64,000 nucleotides of DNA from Gemmatimonadaceae bacterium (GTDB lineage: Bacteria; Gemmatimonadota; Gemmatimonadetes; Gemmatimonadales; Gemmatimonadaceae), in assembly GCA_030835125.1 (NCBI GenBank), contig JAUQWM010000020.1, positions 1 to 64,000 of the forward strand, written 5' to 3'. The position numbers and the translations under genes are program-made. Below are positions 54,599 to 64,000 of the stretch, piece after piece. The notes under the pieces are model-generated. The model searched no databases, was not told the origin of the DNA, and was given only the letters and a program-made list of their open reading frames with translations. Every line of letters begins with the position of its first letter. Position 1 is the stretch's first letter.

Positions 54599-55165
54599 CT
54601 ACGTCTCCGATCGCCCGTTGGCCAGCCCACCTGCGTCACCCGGAAAGAATCGTGACGAACGTTGCCGTCCAACATCGGGGAATCCACGCGTCGCCGTCGG
54701 TCGCATTCGGGGACCGAAGTTGTCGCCCCTCCGAGTCAGCGGACTCGTCGCCTGAGCGGGCGAAGAAGCCCTACCGGATATCAGGGAAACCACTGAGGCG
54801 CGCAATGTCGGTGCATTGCATATATCACTCGCGTTCGCGGACGGGCTATCCACCGCGAACGGAGCTTTTTCCCGGGATACCGGCGAAAGGCAGCTCGTCA
54901 GGCGTTCAACCCTGACTGGCAGGTTGTGAGGTCGCTGGCCATGACCGACGCTCCGTGATCATGGAGCACCTGAGTCGGACCCGTCCGACAAGGGAGAAGA
55001 CTGACGGCTCGTCTTCACCTCGTGACATCAGAATCACGAGATGCGGAGTTGAACCGTGAAGGCCGAAAGTCACCAGCGGATCGGGACCCCTGAAGAAGCG
55101 CAAGCTTCCTCAGGGGTTTCGACTATCTGCTTGAACACGCTCAGCCGCCCGGAACGCGGCCCCGG
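54599..55165. other. 567-bp gene-free stretch with clustered hairpins
   Basis: Between two minus-strand genes. No open frame here has a Shine-Dalgarno or family resemblance. The part 54960-55120 carries four successive hairpins (see the candidate RNA); the rest should include the promoter of the gene at 54086. Confidence 0.6.
54974..55120 (+). ncRNA. Candidate structured RNA: four consecutive hairpins ending in a terminator-like stem
   Basis: Hairpin 1: GTCGGA 54974-54979 with TCCGAC 54984-54989. Hairpin 2: GAAGAC 54996-55001 with GTCTTC 55011-55016. Hairpin 3: CTCGTGA 55019-55025 with TCACGAG 55034-55040. Hairpin 4: 13-nt arms 55087-55099 and 55104-55116 with GCAA loop and one mismatch, followed by GTTTC. 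Orientation + is preferred because the T-rich stretch follows on that strand; on the minus strand hairpin 4 could instead end the CapA-like transcript. No known RNA family recognised. Confidence 0.35.
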
Positions 55166-56215
55166 CTACTCCAGCGGGACAGACGGAATGACGTGGTGAG
55201 CGCGCTCGATCCTGATCGACCCATCGGGATCCTGCACGACAAGGCTCCGGTAGTCGGCGCAGAGAGCCTCCATCCGACGCATCACCCAGGCATGATCCGC
55301 GCCGTGCGCTTCATTCACCTGCATGTGATCGATGCGGACCGGCCGGATCGACACTGACCGGACCTGGTGCGGGAGCGCCTCAATGATGAACAGGGCACCC
55401 AGGTCGTTGCGCAGGTCCTGATCCACGGCGTAGTCATCGATGAAGTCGCCGGCGTCGTAGAGGATCACCCCGTTACCCCGGTACTCGACACCCTGCAGGA
55501 TGTGGGCGCTGTGTCCCCAGAGCACGGTGGCGCCCGAGTCGATCACGCGATGCGCGAAGTGACGGAACGCGTCCAAGGGACGCTCGCGCATGTTCGGACC
55601 CCAGTGAATCGAGACGATCACGAGATCGGCCCGGCTGCGTGCCACCGCAATGGCTTCCGCGACGGGCGCGAAGTCCTCGTCGGTCGCGGAAACGGTCGTG
55701 AAGTTCAATCCAGGCAGCGAGTCGGTTGCGGCCCATGTGTCCGGGTAGTCCGCGAACGACACCACTGCTATCCGAAGGCCACCGACGTTCAGCAACGCCG
55801 GCGCCCCCGCCGCGTGCAGGTCGCGGCCGGCTCCGGCGTGCGCGATGCCGCCGCGATCGAGCGCCTCCACGGTATCCAGGAGACCCCCGGGGCCGAAGTC
55901 TCCAATATGGTTGTTGGCAATGGAGGCGAAATCCACGCGCCCACTGCGAAGCGTCTCGATTGCCAGCGGATCGGCACGGAAATGGAAAGGCCGGGAGTAT
56001 CCGTTCCGCCACCGCTCGACGCGACGGGTAACGGCGCATTCGAGGTTGACCAGAAACGCATCCAGCGTCGACAGCGTCGCCGGCAGGTCGCCCCACGGAT
56101 AGACGGCCCCCCGCTCGCGAATGGCATCGTTGACCAGGCGGCCAAGCATTACGTCGCCGGTAATGCCAATGCGGATCGGGCGAGGCTCGACGAGTTCATC
56201 AACCCCCGTAACCAC
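55166..56215 (-). CDS. CapA/PgsA-like metallophosphatase-fold protein
   Basis: 349 residues from GTG 56215, chosen because GAGGAGGAAGGT directly precedes it; the frame is open to GTG 56281. GITGDVMLGRLVND, FLVNLECAVT, DFASIANNHIGDFGPGGLLDTVEAL, HAGAGRDLHAA, IVSIHWGPNMRERP and VLWGHSAHILQGVEYRGNGVILYDAGDFIDDY are the metallophosphatase motifs of the poly-gamma-glutamate CapA family. No export signal is visible, and no capBC neighbours exist. Hydrolytic role and substrate are unknown. A hairpin 50 bp after the stop may end the transcript. Confidence 0.85.
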   Translation of the reverse strand: MVTGVDELVEPRPIRIGITGDVMLGRLVNDAIRERGAVYPWGDLPATLSTLDAFLVNLECAVTRRVERWRNGYSRPFHFRADPLAIETLRSGRVDFASIANNHIGDFGPGGLLDTVEALDRGGIAHAGAGRDLHAAGAPALLNVGGLRIAVVSFADYPDTWAATDSLPGLNFTTVSATDEDFAPVAEAIAVARSRADLVIVSIHWGPNMRERPLDAFRHFAHRVIDSGATVLWGHSAHILQGVEYRGNGVILYDAGDFIDDYAVDQDLRNDLGALFIIEALPHQVRSVSIRPVRIDHMQVNEAHGADHAWVMRRMEALCADYRSLVVQDPDGSIRIERAHHVIPSVPLE

Positions 56216-56335
56216 ACCTTCCTCCTCAGTGAGTCGTGCCGCTCGGCGCAGAAACGCCAAGGCCGCCTTCGACTGCGCCACCCGGAGTGACGGCGGCCGG
56301 ACGTGACGACGCCGGCTCGCCGCCTCCTGTCAACC

Positions 56336-56989
56336 TCAGACTCCGATCGAGATGCGATCCACCACGTCCCTCACGCCGGCGGCGGACCACGCGGCCCGCT
56401 CTGCCTCCTCACGCTCGGCCCAGGAGCGGACCTTTCCCCGAAGCGTGACCCGTCCGTCGGTGGTCTCGACGGCGATACGATCGGCTTCCTGCTCGGCCGT
56501 GCGGCGCAGCGCGGCCCGGATCTTCGCCGTGACCTCGAGCTCCGACACCCTTGGCTGCCTGAGCGAGAGGAGGTTCGTGACGCCCCGGACTCCGTTCAGG
56601 TTGCGAATCGCCCGTTCGGCGGCTCCCTTCTGGAATTGCCACTGCACTTCGCCATCGAGGAAGATCCATCCCTTCTCCACCCGTACCTTCACCGCCTCCG
56701 GAACTTCGACGTCCCATTCCAGCGCCGACGCGGCCGCGGCCGCAATATCCGTGTCCGTGCGCGCGAGTGATCGCGGGAGCTTCACTTCGAGGTCGTCGGC
56801 CAGCGCGCGCACCCCACTGACGCGCTCGGCAGAGAATTCCGCCGTGCGCTTCTGGGCGAATGTGTCGACCGTGCCCGATAGTTCCACGACACCGTCCTTC
56901 ACCGCCACGCCGATGGCTGCCGCGTTGATACCTGGCTCGAACGCGAGCCCTTCCATCACATCCTCACGGAGCTGCAGGTCGGTCTTCAT
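56336..56989 (-). CDS. Triple-BON domain protein
   Basis: 217 residues with three BON domains at about 3-70, 78-145 and 148-215. Each has the pattern [26 protein letters not shown] or [14 protein letters not shown]. It has no signal peptide, unlike OsmY, so a cytoplasmic stress role is likely. BON domains bind membranes or hydrophobic ligands. GGGGAG precedes ATG 56989. Located between the CapA-like gene and the ACP operon. Confidence 0.85.
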   Translation of the reverse strand: MKTDLQLREDVMEGLAFEPGINAAAIGVAVKDGVVELSGTVDTFAQKRTAEFSAERVSGVRALADDLEVKLPRSLARTDTDIAAAAASALEWDVEVPEAVKVRVEKGWIFLDGEVQWQFQKGAAERAIRNLNGVRGVTNLLSLRQPRVSELEVTAKIRAALRRTAEQEADRIAVETTDGRVTLRGKVRSWAEREEAERAAWSAAGVRDVVDRISIGV

Positions 56990-57221
56990 CGCTCACTCCC
57001 CCGGGTTCGTACGAACCCTTGTCTGGATCGGGCTCTGTCGGGAGCATGAGTTGCACCCGGCCGTCGGCGCTTCCAGCGGGCAACCGGCATCCCTGAGAGT
57101 GCTGACCAGCGGTGGCCAATGCAGTAGGGAAGTCGCCGCAACCGCGTCGGGACACGACTGATGCGTTGCCCCGCGTCCCCCTATCTCGGCACGCGGTGCA
57201 ACTCGATGCGCCTCCCGCGAC

Positions 57222-57485
57222 CTACCGGGACCTTGGTGTCGCGGCAGTCCGCGCTTCGAGGTAGCTGACAATCTCATCGATCGTCGTCAGCCGTCCGTAA
57301 TCGGCCTCCGGAATATCGACCTGCAACTTCTCGTGCAAGTCGATGACGATGCTCAGGAAGTCCATCGAATCGATGTCGACCTGTGCGCGGAGCCGCTCGG
57401 CGGGGCGGATCGATGACGGATCGATCTCCGGCGCGACCCGGTGGATCGCGTCGAGCACGATGCGCCGCACATCCTGGCCCGTCAC
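57222..57485 (-). CDS. Acyl carrier protein
   Basis: 87 residues. Phosphopantetheine attachment Ser in VDIDSMDFLSIVIDLHEKLQVDIPE (near 40), and the usual four-helix length. The start is GTG 57485, overlapping the E2 stop by 4 nt. ACP at the end of a pyruvate dehydrogenase operon suggests coupling of acetyl-CoA to lipoyl or acyl synthesis; that is inference. No FabD/FabH or ACP-synthase neighbours. Confidence 0.88.
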   Translation of the reverse strand: MTGQDVRRIVLDAIHRVAPEIDPSSIRPAERLRAQVDIDSMDFLSIVIDLHEKLQVDIPEADYGRLTTIDEIVSYLEARTAATPRSR

Positions 57486-58687
57486 AGTGCCTCCGGCGTC
57501 GCCAGGAGCCGCGCCAGCTCGGCGAGGAACTGCGAGCCGACGCGGCCATCGCTGACGCGATGGTCGGCCGCGAGTGACGCCGTGACCACCGGGCGCACAC
57601 CGATCAGCCCGTGTTCTGCCCAGGGCCGTTCATGGATCGCCCCGAACCCGACGACGGCGACCTGCGGCGGTGTGATGACGGCCAGCACGGCTTGCACACC
57701 GTCATCGCCGAGATTGGTGACGGTCACCGTCGGATCCGTTATCTCCGATGCTCTCAGTCCTCCGCCCCGCGCCCGTCGAACGAGGTCGGTGAGCGAGCGC
57801 ATGAGGTCACCGAGCGACAGGCGGTCCGCATCGTGGATGGCAGGCGCGACAAGCCCACCGTCGCGCAGCGCAATCGCCACGCCGAGATGCACCGCGCCAC
57901 CAGGCTGGAATTCGCCCGCGAGATGGAATCCGTTGAGCGACGGGAACTTCGTCAGGGCGACGGCGACACCCTTGAGGAGCAGCGCCGCCGGCAGTATCCG
58001 GTCGGTCACCGGGCGCGACTCGTTCGCGGCGTGCAACCACGCCATCGCCGCCCCCAGCTCGATGTCCTGCGTGAGGTAGTAATGAGGGATCTCCCGCTTG
58101 GAGCGAGTCACAGCGGCCGCAATCGCCAGCCGCATGGCGTTCGCACGAGCCGCCGGTTCTGCTGGCGAGGCCGGCGCAACCTCCGGACCTCCCGCCACGG
58201 GCAGCACCGCGACACCCTGGGCAGCCGCTCGCTCCACGTCGCCCCTGGTGATGACCCCAGCCTCTCCCGTGCCGGCGACGGTGGTGAGATCCACGCCAAG
58301 ATCGGCCGCCACTCTTCGTGCCAGGGGTGAGGCTCGCAGGCGCCCGGCGGCTGGCTCAATGTCGTGCACCCCCTTCGCCACCGTCGTGACCGCCGGCGGT
58401 GCGACGGACGGCGGGGGAGTGGGTGCAGGCGTTGGCGGCGGTGCGACTTCCGTGGTCGGCGTCAGGGTCGCCAACGGGGCGCCGACCTTCACCCGCGCCC
58501 CCACTTCCGCCGTGAGTTCCCCGATCACGGCATCCTGACGGACGTCGATGTCGAAGACCCCTTTCTGCGTTTCGACCTCGGCGACCACGTCACCACGGCG
58601 CACATGGTCGCCCGGCTTCACATGCCAGGCGACCAGCGTGCCGAATGCCATGTCCGCGCCCAGCGAGGGCATCTTCAGTTCAGCCAC
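57482..58687 (-). CDS. Dihydrolipoamide acyltransferase (E2) of a pyruvate/2-oxoacid dehydrogenase
   Basis: 401 residues from GTG 58687 with GGGGAG 3 nt upstream. Lipoyl domain 1-80 with lipoyl Lys in EVETQKGVFDI (usually ETDKA). A Pro/Ala/Thr linker (about 85-110). Peripheral subunit-binding domain (RASPLARRVAADLGVDLTTVAGTGEAGVITRGDVERA, about 118-155). Catalytic domain with DHRVSDGRVGSQFLAELARLL (HxxxDG). One lipoyl domain only. Catalyses acyl transfer to CoA. E1 alpha, E1 beta and GroEL precede it; no E3 lipoamide dehydrogenase is in the window. Confidence 0.92.
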   Translation of the reverse strand: MAELKMPSLGADMAFGTLVAWHVKPGDHVRRGDVVAEVETQKGVFDIDVRQDAVIGELTAEVGARVKVGAPLATLTPTTEVAPPPTPAPTPPPSVAPPAVTTVAKGVHDIEPAAGRLRASPLARRVAADLGVDLTTVAGTGEAGVITRGDVERAAAQGVAVLPVAGGPEVAPASPAEPAARANAMRLAIAAAVTRSKREIPHYYLTQDIELGAAMAWLHAANESRPVTDRILPAALLLKGVAVALTKFPSLNGFHLAGEFQPGGAVHLGVAIALRDGGLVAPAIHDADRLSLGDLMRSLTDLVRRARGGGLRASEITDPTVTVTNLGDDGVQAVLAVITPPQVAVVGFGAIHERPWAEHGLIGVRPVVTASLAADHRVSDGRVGSQFLAELARLLATPEAL

Positions 58688-58721
58688 GATCTCCCCGACT
58701 GCCTGACGAGTAACACCTGCC

Positions 58722-60344
58722 TCACGCCTCCAACTCCGCCGGGACCTGTCGCTCTTCCTTCGGCTCCGGCACGTCCGTAATCGTCGCTTCCGACCGCAAC
58801 AGCGTACCGGCAATCGATACCGCGTTCTCGAGTGCCACGCGCACGACCTTCGTCGGGTCGATGATCCCCGCCGCGATCATGTCGACATACTGGCCGGTCG
58901 CCGCGTCGAAACCCATGTGCCCGGCTGCGTTCCGGACGCGGTCCACCACGACTCCCGGGTCCACGCCGGCGTTTTCCGCGATCTGGCGCATCGGTGTCTC
59001 GAGCGCGCGGCGCAGGATCAGGATTCCTGACTTCTCGTCGCCCTGCGCCGTCGCCGCGGCAGCGTCCACGGCCGCCACGGCACGCAACAGCGCCACACCG
59101 CCGCCCGGCACGATTCCCTCCGCGACCGCGGCTTTCGTCGAGCTGATGGCGTCCTCGAAGGCCTCCCGCCGGTTCTTCATCTCCGTCTCGGACGCGGCCC
59201 CGACATGAATGACCGCGACGCCGCCCGAGAGCTTGGCCAGCCGCTCCTTCAGCTTGTCGCGATCGTAGTCCGAGGTGGCCTTGTCGATTTCGTGGCGCAA
59301 CTCCGTACGTCGCCCTTCGATGCGCGCCTTGTCGCCACGGCCGCCGATGATCGTGGTCGTATCTCGATCGACCACCACGCGCTGTGCCTGCCCCAGGTCG
59401 CTCACGGTGAGCGTCTCGAGCTTCAGGCCCAGTTCTTCCGTCACGGCCCGGCCGCCGGTCAGGGTGGCGATGTCCTCCAGCATGGCCTTGCGACGATCGC
59501 CGAACGCCGGCGCCTTCACGGCGACGCAGGACAGGATCCCCCGGATCCGATTCACCACCAGCGTGGCCAGGGCCTCGCCCTCGACGTCCTCCGCCACCAC
59601 CAGCAGTGACTGGCCGGCCTTGGCCACCTGCTCCAGGAGGGGAAGGAGATCCTTCATCGACGTGATCCGCTTCTCGTGGAGCAGGATCAGCGCGTCGGTG
59701 AGGACTGCTTCCATCTTCTCGGCATCGGTCACGAAATACGGCGACAGGAAGCCGCGATCGAACTGCATCCCCTCGACGACCTCCAGTGAGGTCTCGGTGC
59801 CCTTGGCCTCCTCGACGGACACGACGCCTTCGCTCCCGACGCGATCCATCGCGTCGGCCACCAGCTCGCCGATCTGGGCGTCACCGTGCGCCGAGATCGT
59901 CGCCACCTGCGCCTGCTCCTTGCGGCCGGTCACGGGGCGGGACATTCCACGAATCGCCTCGACCGCAGCGCCGAGCCCGCGCTCCAGTCCGCGCCGCAGC
60001 TCGATGGCCGCGGCGCCCGCCGCCACGTTGCGAACGCCCTCGGCGAAGATCGTGTGCGCCAGGAGCGTTGCCGTGGTCGTGCCGTCACCCACATCATCGC
60101 CGGTCCGTTCCGCCGCCTCGCGGAGGACTTGTGCGCCGAGGTTCTCTTCGGCGTCTTCGAGATCGACCTCCTTGGCGATCGTGACGCCGTCGTCCGAGAT
60201 GAGGGGTCGGCCCCACTTGCGTTCGATGATCACGCACTGCGCCCGCGGTCCGAGCGTGCCGCGCACGGAATCGGCCAGGGCGGTGGCGCCGCGCAGCACT
60301 TTCTCGCGCGCGGCGGACTTGAACAGGAGGCGTTTATGCGGCAT
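58722..60344 (-). CDS. groEL: GroEL-type chaperonin paralogue
   Basis: 540 residues. ATPase motifs [15 protein letters not shown] and [15 protein letters not shown] near the N-terminus, plus [13 protein letters not shown] and [18 protein letters not shown] at the end, are intact, so it should fold and hydrolyse ATP. The C-terminus ends VPAELEA and lacks the usual GGM repeats. No groES lies next to it. It sits inside a PDH operon, 11 nt overlapping the E1 beta stop and 34 bp before E2. It is probably a second, specialised GroEL for the PDH subunits. Confidence 0.93.
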   Translation of the reverse strand: MPHKRLLFKSAAREKVLRGATALADSVRGTLGPRAQCVIIERKWGRPLISDDGVTIAKEVDLEDAEENLGAQVLREAAERTGDDVGDGTTTATLLAHTIFAEGVRNVAAGAAAIELRRGLERGLGAAVEAIRGMSRPVTGRKEQAQVATISAHGDAQIGELVADAMDRVGSEGVVSVEEAKGTETSLEVVEGMQFDRGFLSPYFVTDAEKMEAVLTDALILLHEKRITSMKDLLPLLEQVAKAGQSLLVVAEDVEGEALATLVVNRIRGILSCVAVKAPAFGDRRKAMLEDIATLTGGRAVTEELGLKLETLTVSDLGQAQRVVVDRDTTTIIGGRGDKARIEGRRTELRHEIDKATSDYDRDKLKERLAKLSGGVAVIHVGAASETEMKNRREAFEDAISSTKAAVAEGIVPGGGVALLRAVAAVDAAAATAQGDEKSGILILRRALETPMRQIAENAGVDPGVVVDRVRNAAGHMGFDAATGQYVDMIAAGIIDPTKVVRVALENAVSIAGTLLRSEATITDVPEPKEERQVPAELEA

Positions 60345-61371
60345 GAGGATTCACCATGCGTTGAACGGTTTCGACAATGACCTCGGCGCGCGGAAGGGCG
60401 TACTGTTCGAGATGTCTCGGGTACGGCATCGGCACCTCGGCGCTGCACACCCGTGCCACCGGGGCGTCGAGGTCGTAGAACGCGCCCTCCATGATGCGCG
60501 CGCTCACTTCGGCCGAGAGGCTGCCCGAACGCCACCCCTCGTCGATCACCACGGCGCGGTGCGTTTTCCTCACCGAGTCCAGGATCGCACCGGTGTCGAG
60601 CGGCCGGAGGACGCGGAGGTCGATCACCTCGGCGCTCACCCCAGCCTCCGCCAGCTGGCCGGCGGCGGTCATCGTGATGCCTAACGTGCCACCGTACGTG
60701 ACCAGCGTGACATCATGCCCCTCGCGCCGGATGGCGGCGCGGTCGATCGGCACCGCCCCGGCCCCGGCGTCCAGTTCCCCCTCCAGGTTGTACAGGAGGG
60801 CGTGCTCGAAGATGAGCACGGGGTCCGGGTCGGCGAGCGCCGAGGGCAGCATGCCGCGCGCGTCCTCGAGCGTTGCCGGGGCCAGGATCCGGATGCCCGG
60901 GATGTGCGCGTACCATCCCTCGAGGCTGTGCGAGTGTTGCGCGGCAAGCTGGCGACCCGCCCCCGTCGCCATCCGGATCACCAGCGGGACATTGAACTGT
61001 CCGCCCGACATGTGCAGCAGCGTCGCGGCCGTGTTCATGATCTGGTCGAGCGCGAGCAGGCTGAAGTTCACCGTCATGATCTCGACGATGGGGCGCAGGC
61101 CACCCAGGGCGGCGCCGATGCCGAGTCCCACGAAGGCGGACTCGGACAGGGGCGTGTCGCGGATCCGCTCCGGCCCGAATTCCTCCAGCAGCCCGCGGCT
61201 CACCGCATACGTCCCACCGTATTTGCCGACGTCCTCTCCCATCAGGAACACGCGCGGATCGGAGCGCATCGCGGAACGCACGGCCTCACGCACGGCATCG
61301 CGATAGGTCGTGCGTATCCCCTGCGGCGCGGCGGCCGCGGCCCGTGGTTCCGCAAGTGTCACGATGCTCAC
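60334..61371 (-). CDS. Pyruvate/2-oxoacid dehydrogenase E1 beta subunit
   Basis: 345 residues from GTG 61371, overlapping the E1 alpha stop (GTGA). Family blocks: [114 protein letters not shown] and [15 protein letters not shown]. It forms the TPP-binding heterotetramer with E1 alpha. The C-terminus overlaps the GroEL start by 11 nt. Confidence 0.93.
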   Translation of the reverse strand: MSIVTLAEPRAAAAAPQGIRTTYRDAVREAVRSAMRSDPRVFLMGEDVGKYGGTYAVSRGLLEEFGPERIRDTPLSESAFVGLGIGAALGGLRPIVEIMTVNFSLLALDQIMNTAATLLHMSGGQFNVPLVIRMATGAGRQLAAQHSHSLEGWYAHIPGIRILAPATLEDARGMLPSALADPDPVLIFEHALLYNLEGELDAGAGAVPIDRAAIRREGHDVTLVTYGGTLGITMTAAGQLAEAGVSAEVIDLRVLRPLDTGAILDSVRKTHRAVVIDEGWRSGSLSAEVSARIMEGAFYDLDAPVARVCSAEVPMPYPRHLEQYALPRAEVIVETVQRMVNPHAA

Positions 61372-62336
61372 GACGGCGCCTCGCTCGTGACGTGCCGTGC
61401 CAGCGTTTCCACTGGCTCCCACTCACTCGACTCGGCGAACGCCGCGGCCGCGTCGATCTCGGCCGCCACCTCACGTTCGATGCCCTCGAGCGCGGCGTCG
61501 TCCACCGCACCCTCACCCCGCAACCGGTCGGTCAGCAGCGTGATCGGGTCGCGGCGGCGCCATGTCTCGACTTCACCCTTCGACCGGTACAGGTCGGGAT
61601 CGAACATCGAGTGCGCGCGGAACCGGTACGTCCGGAACTCGATGAAGTGTGGCCCTTCGCCGGCGCGGATGGCGCCGGTCGCCCGTCGCGCCGCTCCTTC
61701 CACCGCGACGACATCCATGCCATCGACGGGCCAGGCCGGGATCCGGTAGCTCGCGGCCTTGAGCGCCAGCTCCGTCTCGGACTGCGCGCGCTCCAGCGCC
61801 GTCCCCATCGCATAGCGATTGTTCTCGCAGCAGAAGAGGACGGGCAGTTGCCACAGCGCGGCGAGGTTCAGCGTTTCGTGGAACTCGCCCTCGGCCACCG
61901 CGCCGTCACCGAAGAAACAGGCGGTCACCACGCCCCGCCCCTGCATCCGGTCGGCCAGCGCCAGGCCGGCGGCCAGCGGGAGGTGGCCGCCGACGATCGC
62001 ATTTCCACCGAAGAACCGGGTCTTCGCGTCGAAGAGGTGCATCGAGCCCCCGCGCCCGCCGCTCGTCCCGGTCGCCTTACCGTACATCTCCGCCATTACC
62101 CGGTTCATGTCGATGCCGCGCGCGAGGGCATGTCCGTGCTCGCGATAGGTGGCGACGATCGCATCCTCTGGGGTCAGTGATTGCATGACACCGACCGCTA
62201 TCGCTTCCTCGCCGATGTACAGGTGCAGGAAGCCGCGGATCTTCTCCTCCTGGTAAAGCTCCGCGCACCGTTCCTCGAAGCGGCGGATGCGGATCATCGC
62301 CCTCAGGAGCGCCACGCCGTTCGCGGTCGGACTCAT
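61368..62336 (-). CDS. Pyruvate/2-oxoacid dehydrogenase E1 alpha subunit
   Basis: 322 residues from ATG 62336 (4-nt ATGA overlap with the acs stop). TPP motif [37 protein letters not shown] (GDG...NN), [18 protein letters not shown], the phosphorylation-loop-like [12 protein letters not shown]. Decarboxylates pyruvate (or another 2-oxoacid) and passes the acyl group to the E2 lipoyl arm. Substrate among pyruvate, acetoin and branched-chain acids cannot be settled; the acs neighbour favours acetyl-CoA formation. Confidence 0.92.
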   Translation of the reverse strand: MSPTANGVALLRAMIRIRRFEERCAELYQEEKIRGFLHLYIGEEAIAVGVMQSLTPEDAIVATYREHGHALARGIDMNRVMAEMYGKATGTSGGRGGSMHLFDAKTRFFGGNAIVGGHLPLAAGLALADRMQGRGVVTACFFGDGAVAEGEFHETLNLAALWQLPVLFCCENNRYAMGTALERAQSETELALKAASYRIPAWPVDGMDVVAVEGAARRATGAIRAGEGPHFIEFRTYRFRAHSMFDPDLYRSKGEVETWRRRDPITLLTDRLRGEGAVDDAALEGIEREVAAEIDAAAAFAESSEWEPVETLARHVTSEAPS

Positions 62337-64000
62337 GGCGTGTCCCGCTCGAGGGTGGACAGGTCCCCCTCCGGCAGGCCAAGTTCGCGCGCCTTGAGGA
62401 CGCGGCGCATGAGCTTGCCGCTCTTCGTCCGGGGAATGCCGGGCAGGAACGCGATCTCCTTCGGCGCCACGGCGGCGCCCAGTCGCGTTCGCGCGAATCC
62501 GCGCAGGTCCTGCATGAGCGCGGCATCGCCGGTGAACCCGGCCTTGAGCGCCACGAAGGCCTTCACAATCTCGCCGGCGATGGGGTCGGGCTTGCCGATG
62601 ACGGCCGCCTCCGCCACCGCCGGGTGTTCCAGCAGGACGCTCTCGACTTCGAAGGGGCCGATGAGGTGCCCCGACGTCTTGATGACGTCGTCGCCGCGAC
62701 CGACGAACCAGTAGTATCCGTCCGGATCGCAACGGGCGAGGTCACCGCTGAGGTACCAGCCCCCGACGAAGCACTTCGCGTACCGTGCCGGGTCGTTCAG
62801 GTAGCCGGTGAACATGGACGGCCACCCCGGCCTGAGCGCCAGCTCGCCGGTCTCGTCAGGCGGCGCCACCTCGATGCGATCATCCGTGCGATGCACGATG
62901 GCGGCCGTGATCCCGGGCAGCGGTCGCCCCATGGACCCCGGCCGGATGTCCATCGAGGGGTAGTTGGCGATCATGATGCCGCCCGTCTCGGTCTGCCACC
63001 AGTTATCGTGGATCGGCCGGCCAAGCACGGCCTCGCCCCACCGGACCGCGTCCGGATTCAGGGCCTCGCCGACACTGGCCACCAGGCGCAGGCGCGACAG
63101 GTCGAAGGACCGGGCCAGCTCCGGGCCGGCCTTCATCAGCATCCGGATGGCCGTGGGGGCCGTGTACCAGACGGACACCCCTTCCGCCTCGAGGATCCGG
63201 TACCACCGCTCGGCGTCGAAGTCGGCTTCGTCGATGACCCGCGTGATGCCATTCGAGAGGGGGGCGATGACGCCATACGACATCCCCGTCACCCAACCCG
63301 GATCCGCGGTGCACCAGAAGACATCGTCGTCATGGAAGTCGAGGGCCAGCTGTCCGGTGACGTGATGTGCCAGCACCGCGCCATGCACATGGATCGCTCC
63401 CTTCGGCTTGCCGGTGGTGCCGCTGGTGAAGTGGAGGAGGGCTGGGTCATCCGCCGACGTTGGGGGAATGGTCCAGGTATCCGGCGCCGCCCGCATCAGT
63501 GCGACCAGGTCCAGCGCTCCCGGGATCGCCGCGATCTCCCCGGCGTCACCAACCAGCAACACGTGCCGCAGCGATCGCACGTCGGCCAGGGCCGGCGCGA
63601 CCTTCTGCCTGAAGTAGGCCGGCGTGGTGACGATCGCCGTCGCCTCCCCGATCGACAGCCGCGCGCGGACCGGATCGGGACCGAACGCGGAGAAGAGTGG
63701 GGAGAAGACCGCGCGGGCCTTGAGGGCGCCTAACGCCGTTACATCCAGCTCCGGCACGCGGTCGAGCAAGGAGAACACCCTCGCCCCGGCGGGTACGCCA
63801 AGCCGGGCCAGCACGTTGGCGAACCGGCTGGATTCCCGCGCCAGCTCGGCAAAGGTGATGTCGCGGCGCTCACCGCGCCGGCCCCGCCAGCGCGCCGCCA
63901 CCCGGCCGCCCCGGCCGCCAGCGACGTGCCGGTCCACGGCCTCGAAGGCCATGTTGATGCCGCCTCCCGGCAGGCCGGTGAGCTCCCGGCGGCGCGCTTC
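62333..64000 (-). CDS. acsA: Acetate--CoA ligase (acetyl-CoA synthetase), N-terminus outside the window
   Basis: At least 555 residues; the frame runs off the right end of the window without needing the internal ATG 63952, and upstream codons read [11 protein letters not shown] as in relatives. AMP-binding motifs: [65 protein letters not shown], and the acetylatable Lys in [13 protein letters not shown]. It activates acetate (possibly propionate) via acyl-AMP. It is the first visible gene of the acetyl-CoA operon. Confidence 0.92.
   Translation of the reverse strand, partial: EARRRELTGLPGGGINMAFEAVDRHVAGGRGGRVAARWRGRRGERRDITFAELARESSRFANVLARLGVPAGARVFSLLDRVPELDVTALGALKARAVFSPLFSAFGPDPVRARLSIGEATAIVTTPAYFRQKVAPALADVRSLRHVLLVGDAGEIAAIPGALDLVALMRAAPDTWTIPPTSADDPALLHFTSGTTGKPKGAIHVHGAVLAHHVTGQLALDFHDDDVFWCTADPGWVTGMSYGVIAPLSNGITRVIDEADFDAERWYRILEAEGVSVWYTAPTAIRMLMKAGPELARSFDLSRLRLVASVGEALNPDAVRWGEAVLGRPIHDNWWQTETGGIMIANYPSMDIRPGSMGRPLPGITAAIVHRTDDRIEVAPPDETGELALRPGWPSMFTGYLNDPARYAKCFVGGWYLSGDLARCDPDGYYWFVGRGDDVIKTSGHLIGPFEVESVLLEHPAVAEAAVIGKPDPIAGEIVKAFVALKAGFTGDAALMQDLRGFARTRLGAAVAPKEIAFLPGIPRTKSGKLMRRVLKARELGLPEGDLSTLERDTP

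Overview
The window is 64 kb of high-GC bacterial DNA. I read it as Gemmatimonadota or a close relative. The support is the mix of families: an ADOP-type MacB/FtsX permease, a DUF5916 outer-membrane protein, FecI/FecR/TonB-receptor signalling, 6-bladed propeller proteins, HEAT-repeat proteins under an ECF sigma factor, and many small lipoproteins. This is inference from gene content; no rRNA is present. There is one tRNA (Asn). I see no CRISPR array, no intact insertion sequence and no phage genes.

Layout. 0-5 kb: a large peptidase/propeller/barrel fusion, small stress-type proteins and a general-stress membrane protein. 5-9.6 kb: a SMUG2-like glycosylase beside a truncated ORF, then a worn region with a frameshifted propeller gene, a lipoprotein, an IS3 remnant, a 21-bp-period array and a truncated conserved gene. 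9.6-17.5 kb: a coupled operon sigma / FecR / TonB receptor / DsbA-like fragment / propeller ending at tRNA-Asn; this part looks lower in GC than its surroundings. 17.8-36.5 kb: an acyltransferase-like membrane protein, two LytS/LytTR two-component pairs, an ADOP permease, tryptophanase, an ECF sigma/anti-sigma operon with two paralogous HEAT-repeat proteins, a DsbA-like protein, a DUF5916 protein and lipoproteins. 36.6-43.8 kb: Lhr helicase, MsrA and a DUF885 metallopeptidase.

44-57 kb is a stress and maintenance neighbourhood: ZIP transporter, HPF/RaiA ribosome hibernation factor, PolX repair polymerase, thiamine-binding DUF77 protein, two CBS-pair proteins, a phosphoribosyltransferase, a divergent PRPP synthetase, a dienelactone-hydrolase-like enzyme, RtcB with archease, a CapA-like phosphatase and a triple-BON protein. 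57-64 kb is one minus-strand operon: acetyl-CoA synthetase, PDH E1 alpha, E1 beta, a GroEL paralogue, PDH E2 and an acyl carrier protein. It makes acetyl-CoA from acetate or pyruvate with a dedicated chaperonin.

The most unusual feature is not a gene. At least six intergenic gaps are filled by short tandem repeats whose period is always 7 bp but whose unit differs from gap to gap (GCACTCT, GACCCTC/AAGCCTC, CTCCGAC, ACCTCCG, GATGCCY). They abut or run into stop codons, or in one case begin directly at the base before the msrA start codon. Other leads are a 26-unit, 21-bp-period array at 8.6-9.2 kb, a four-hairpin intergenic element near 55.0 kb, and a perfect 8+5+8 inverted repeat in front of the HEAT-operon sigma gene.
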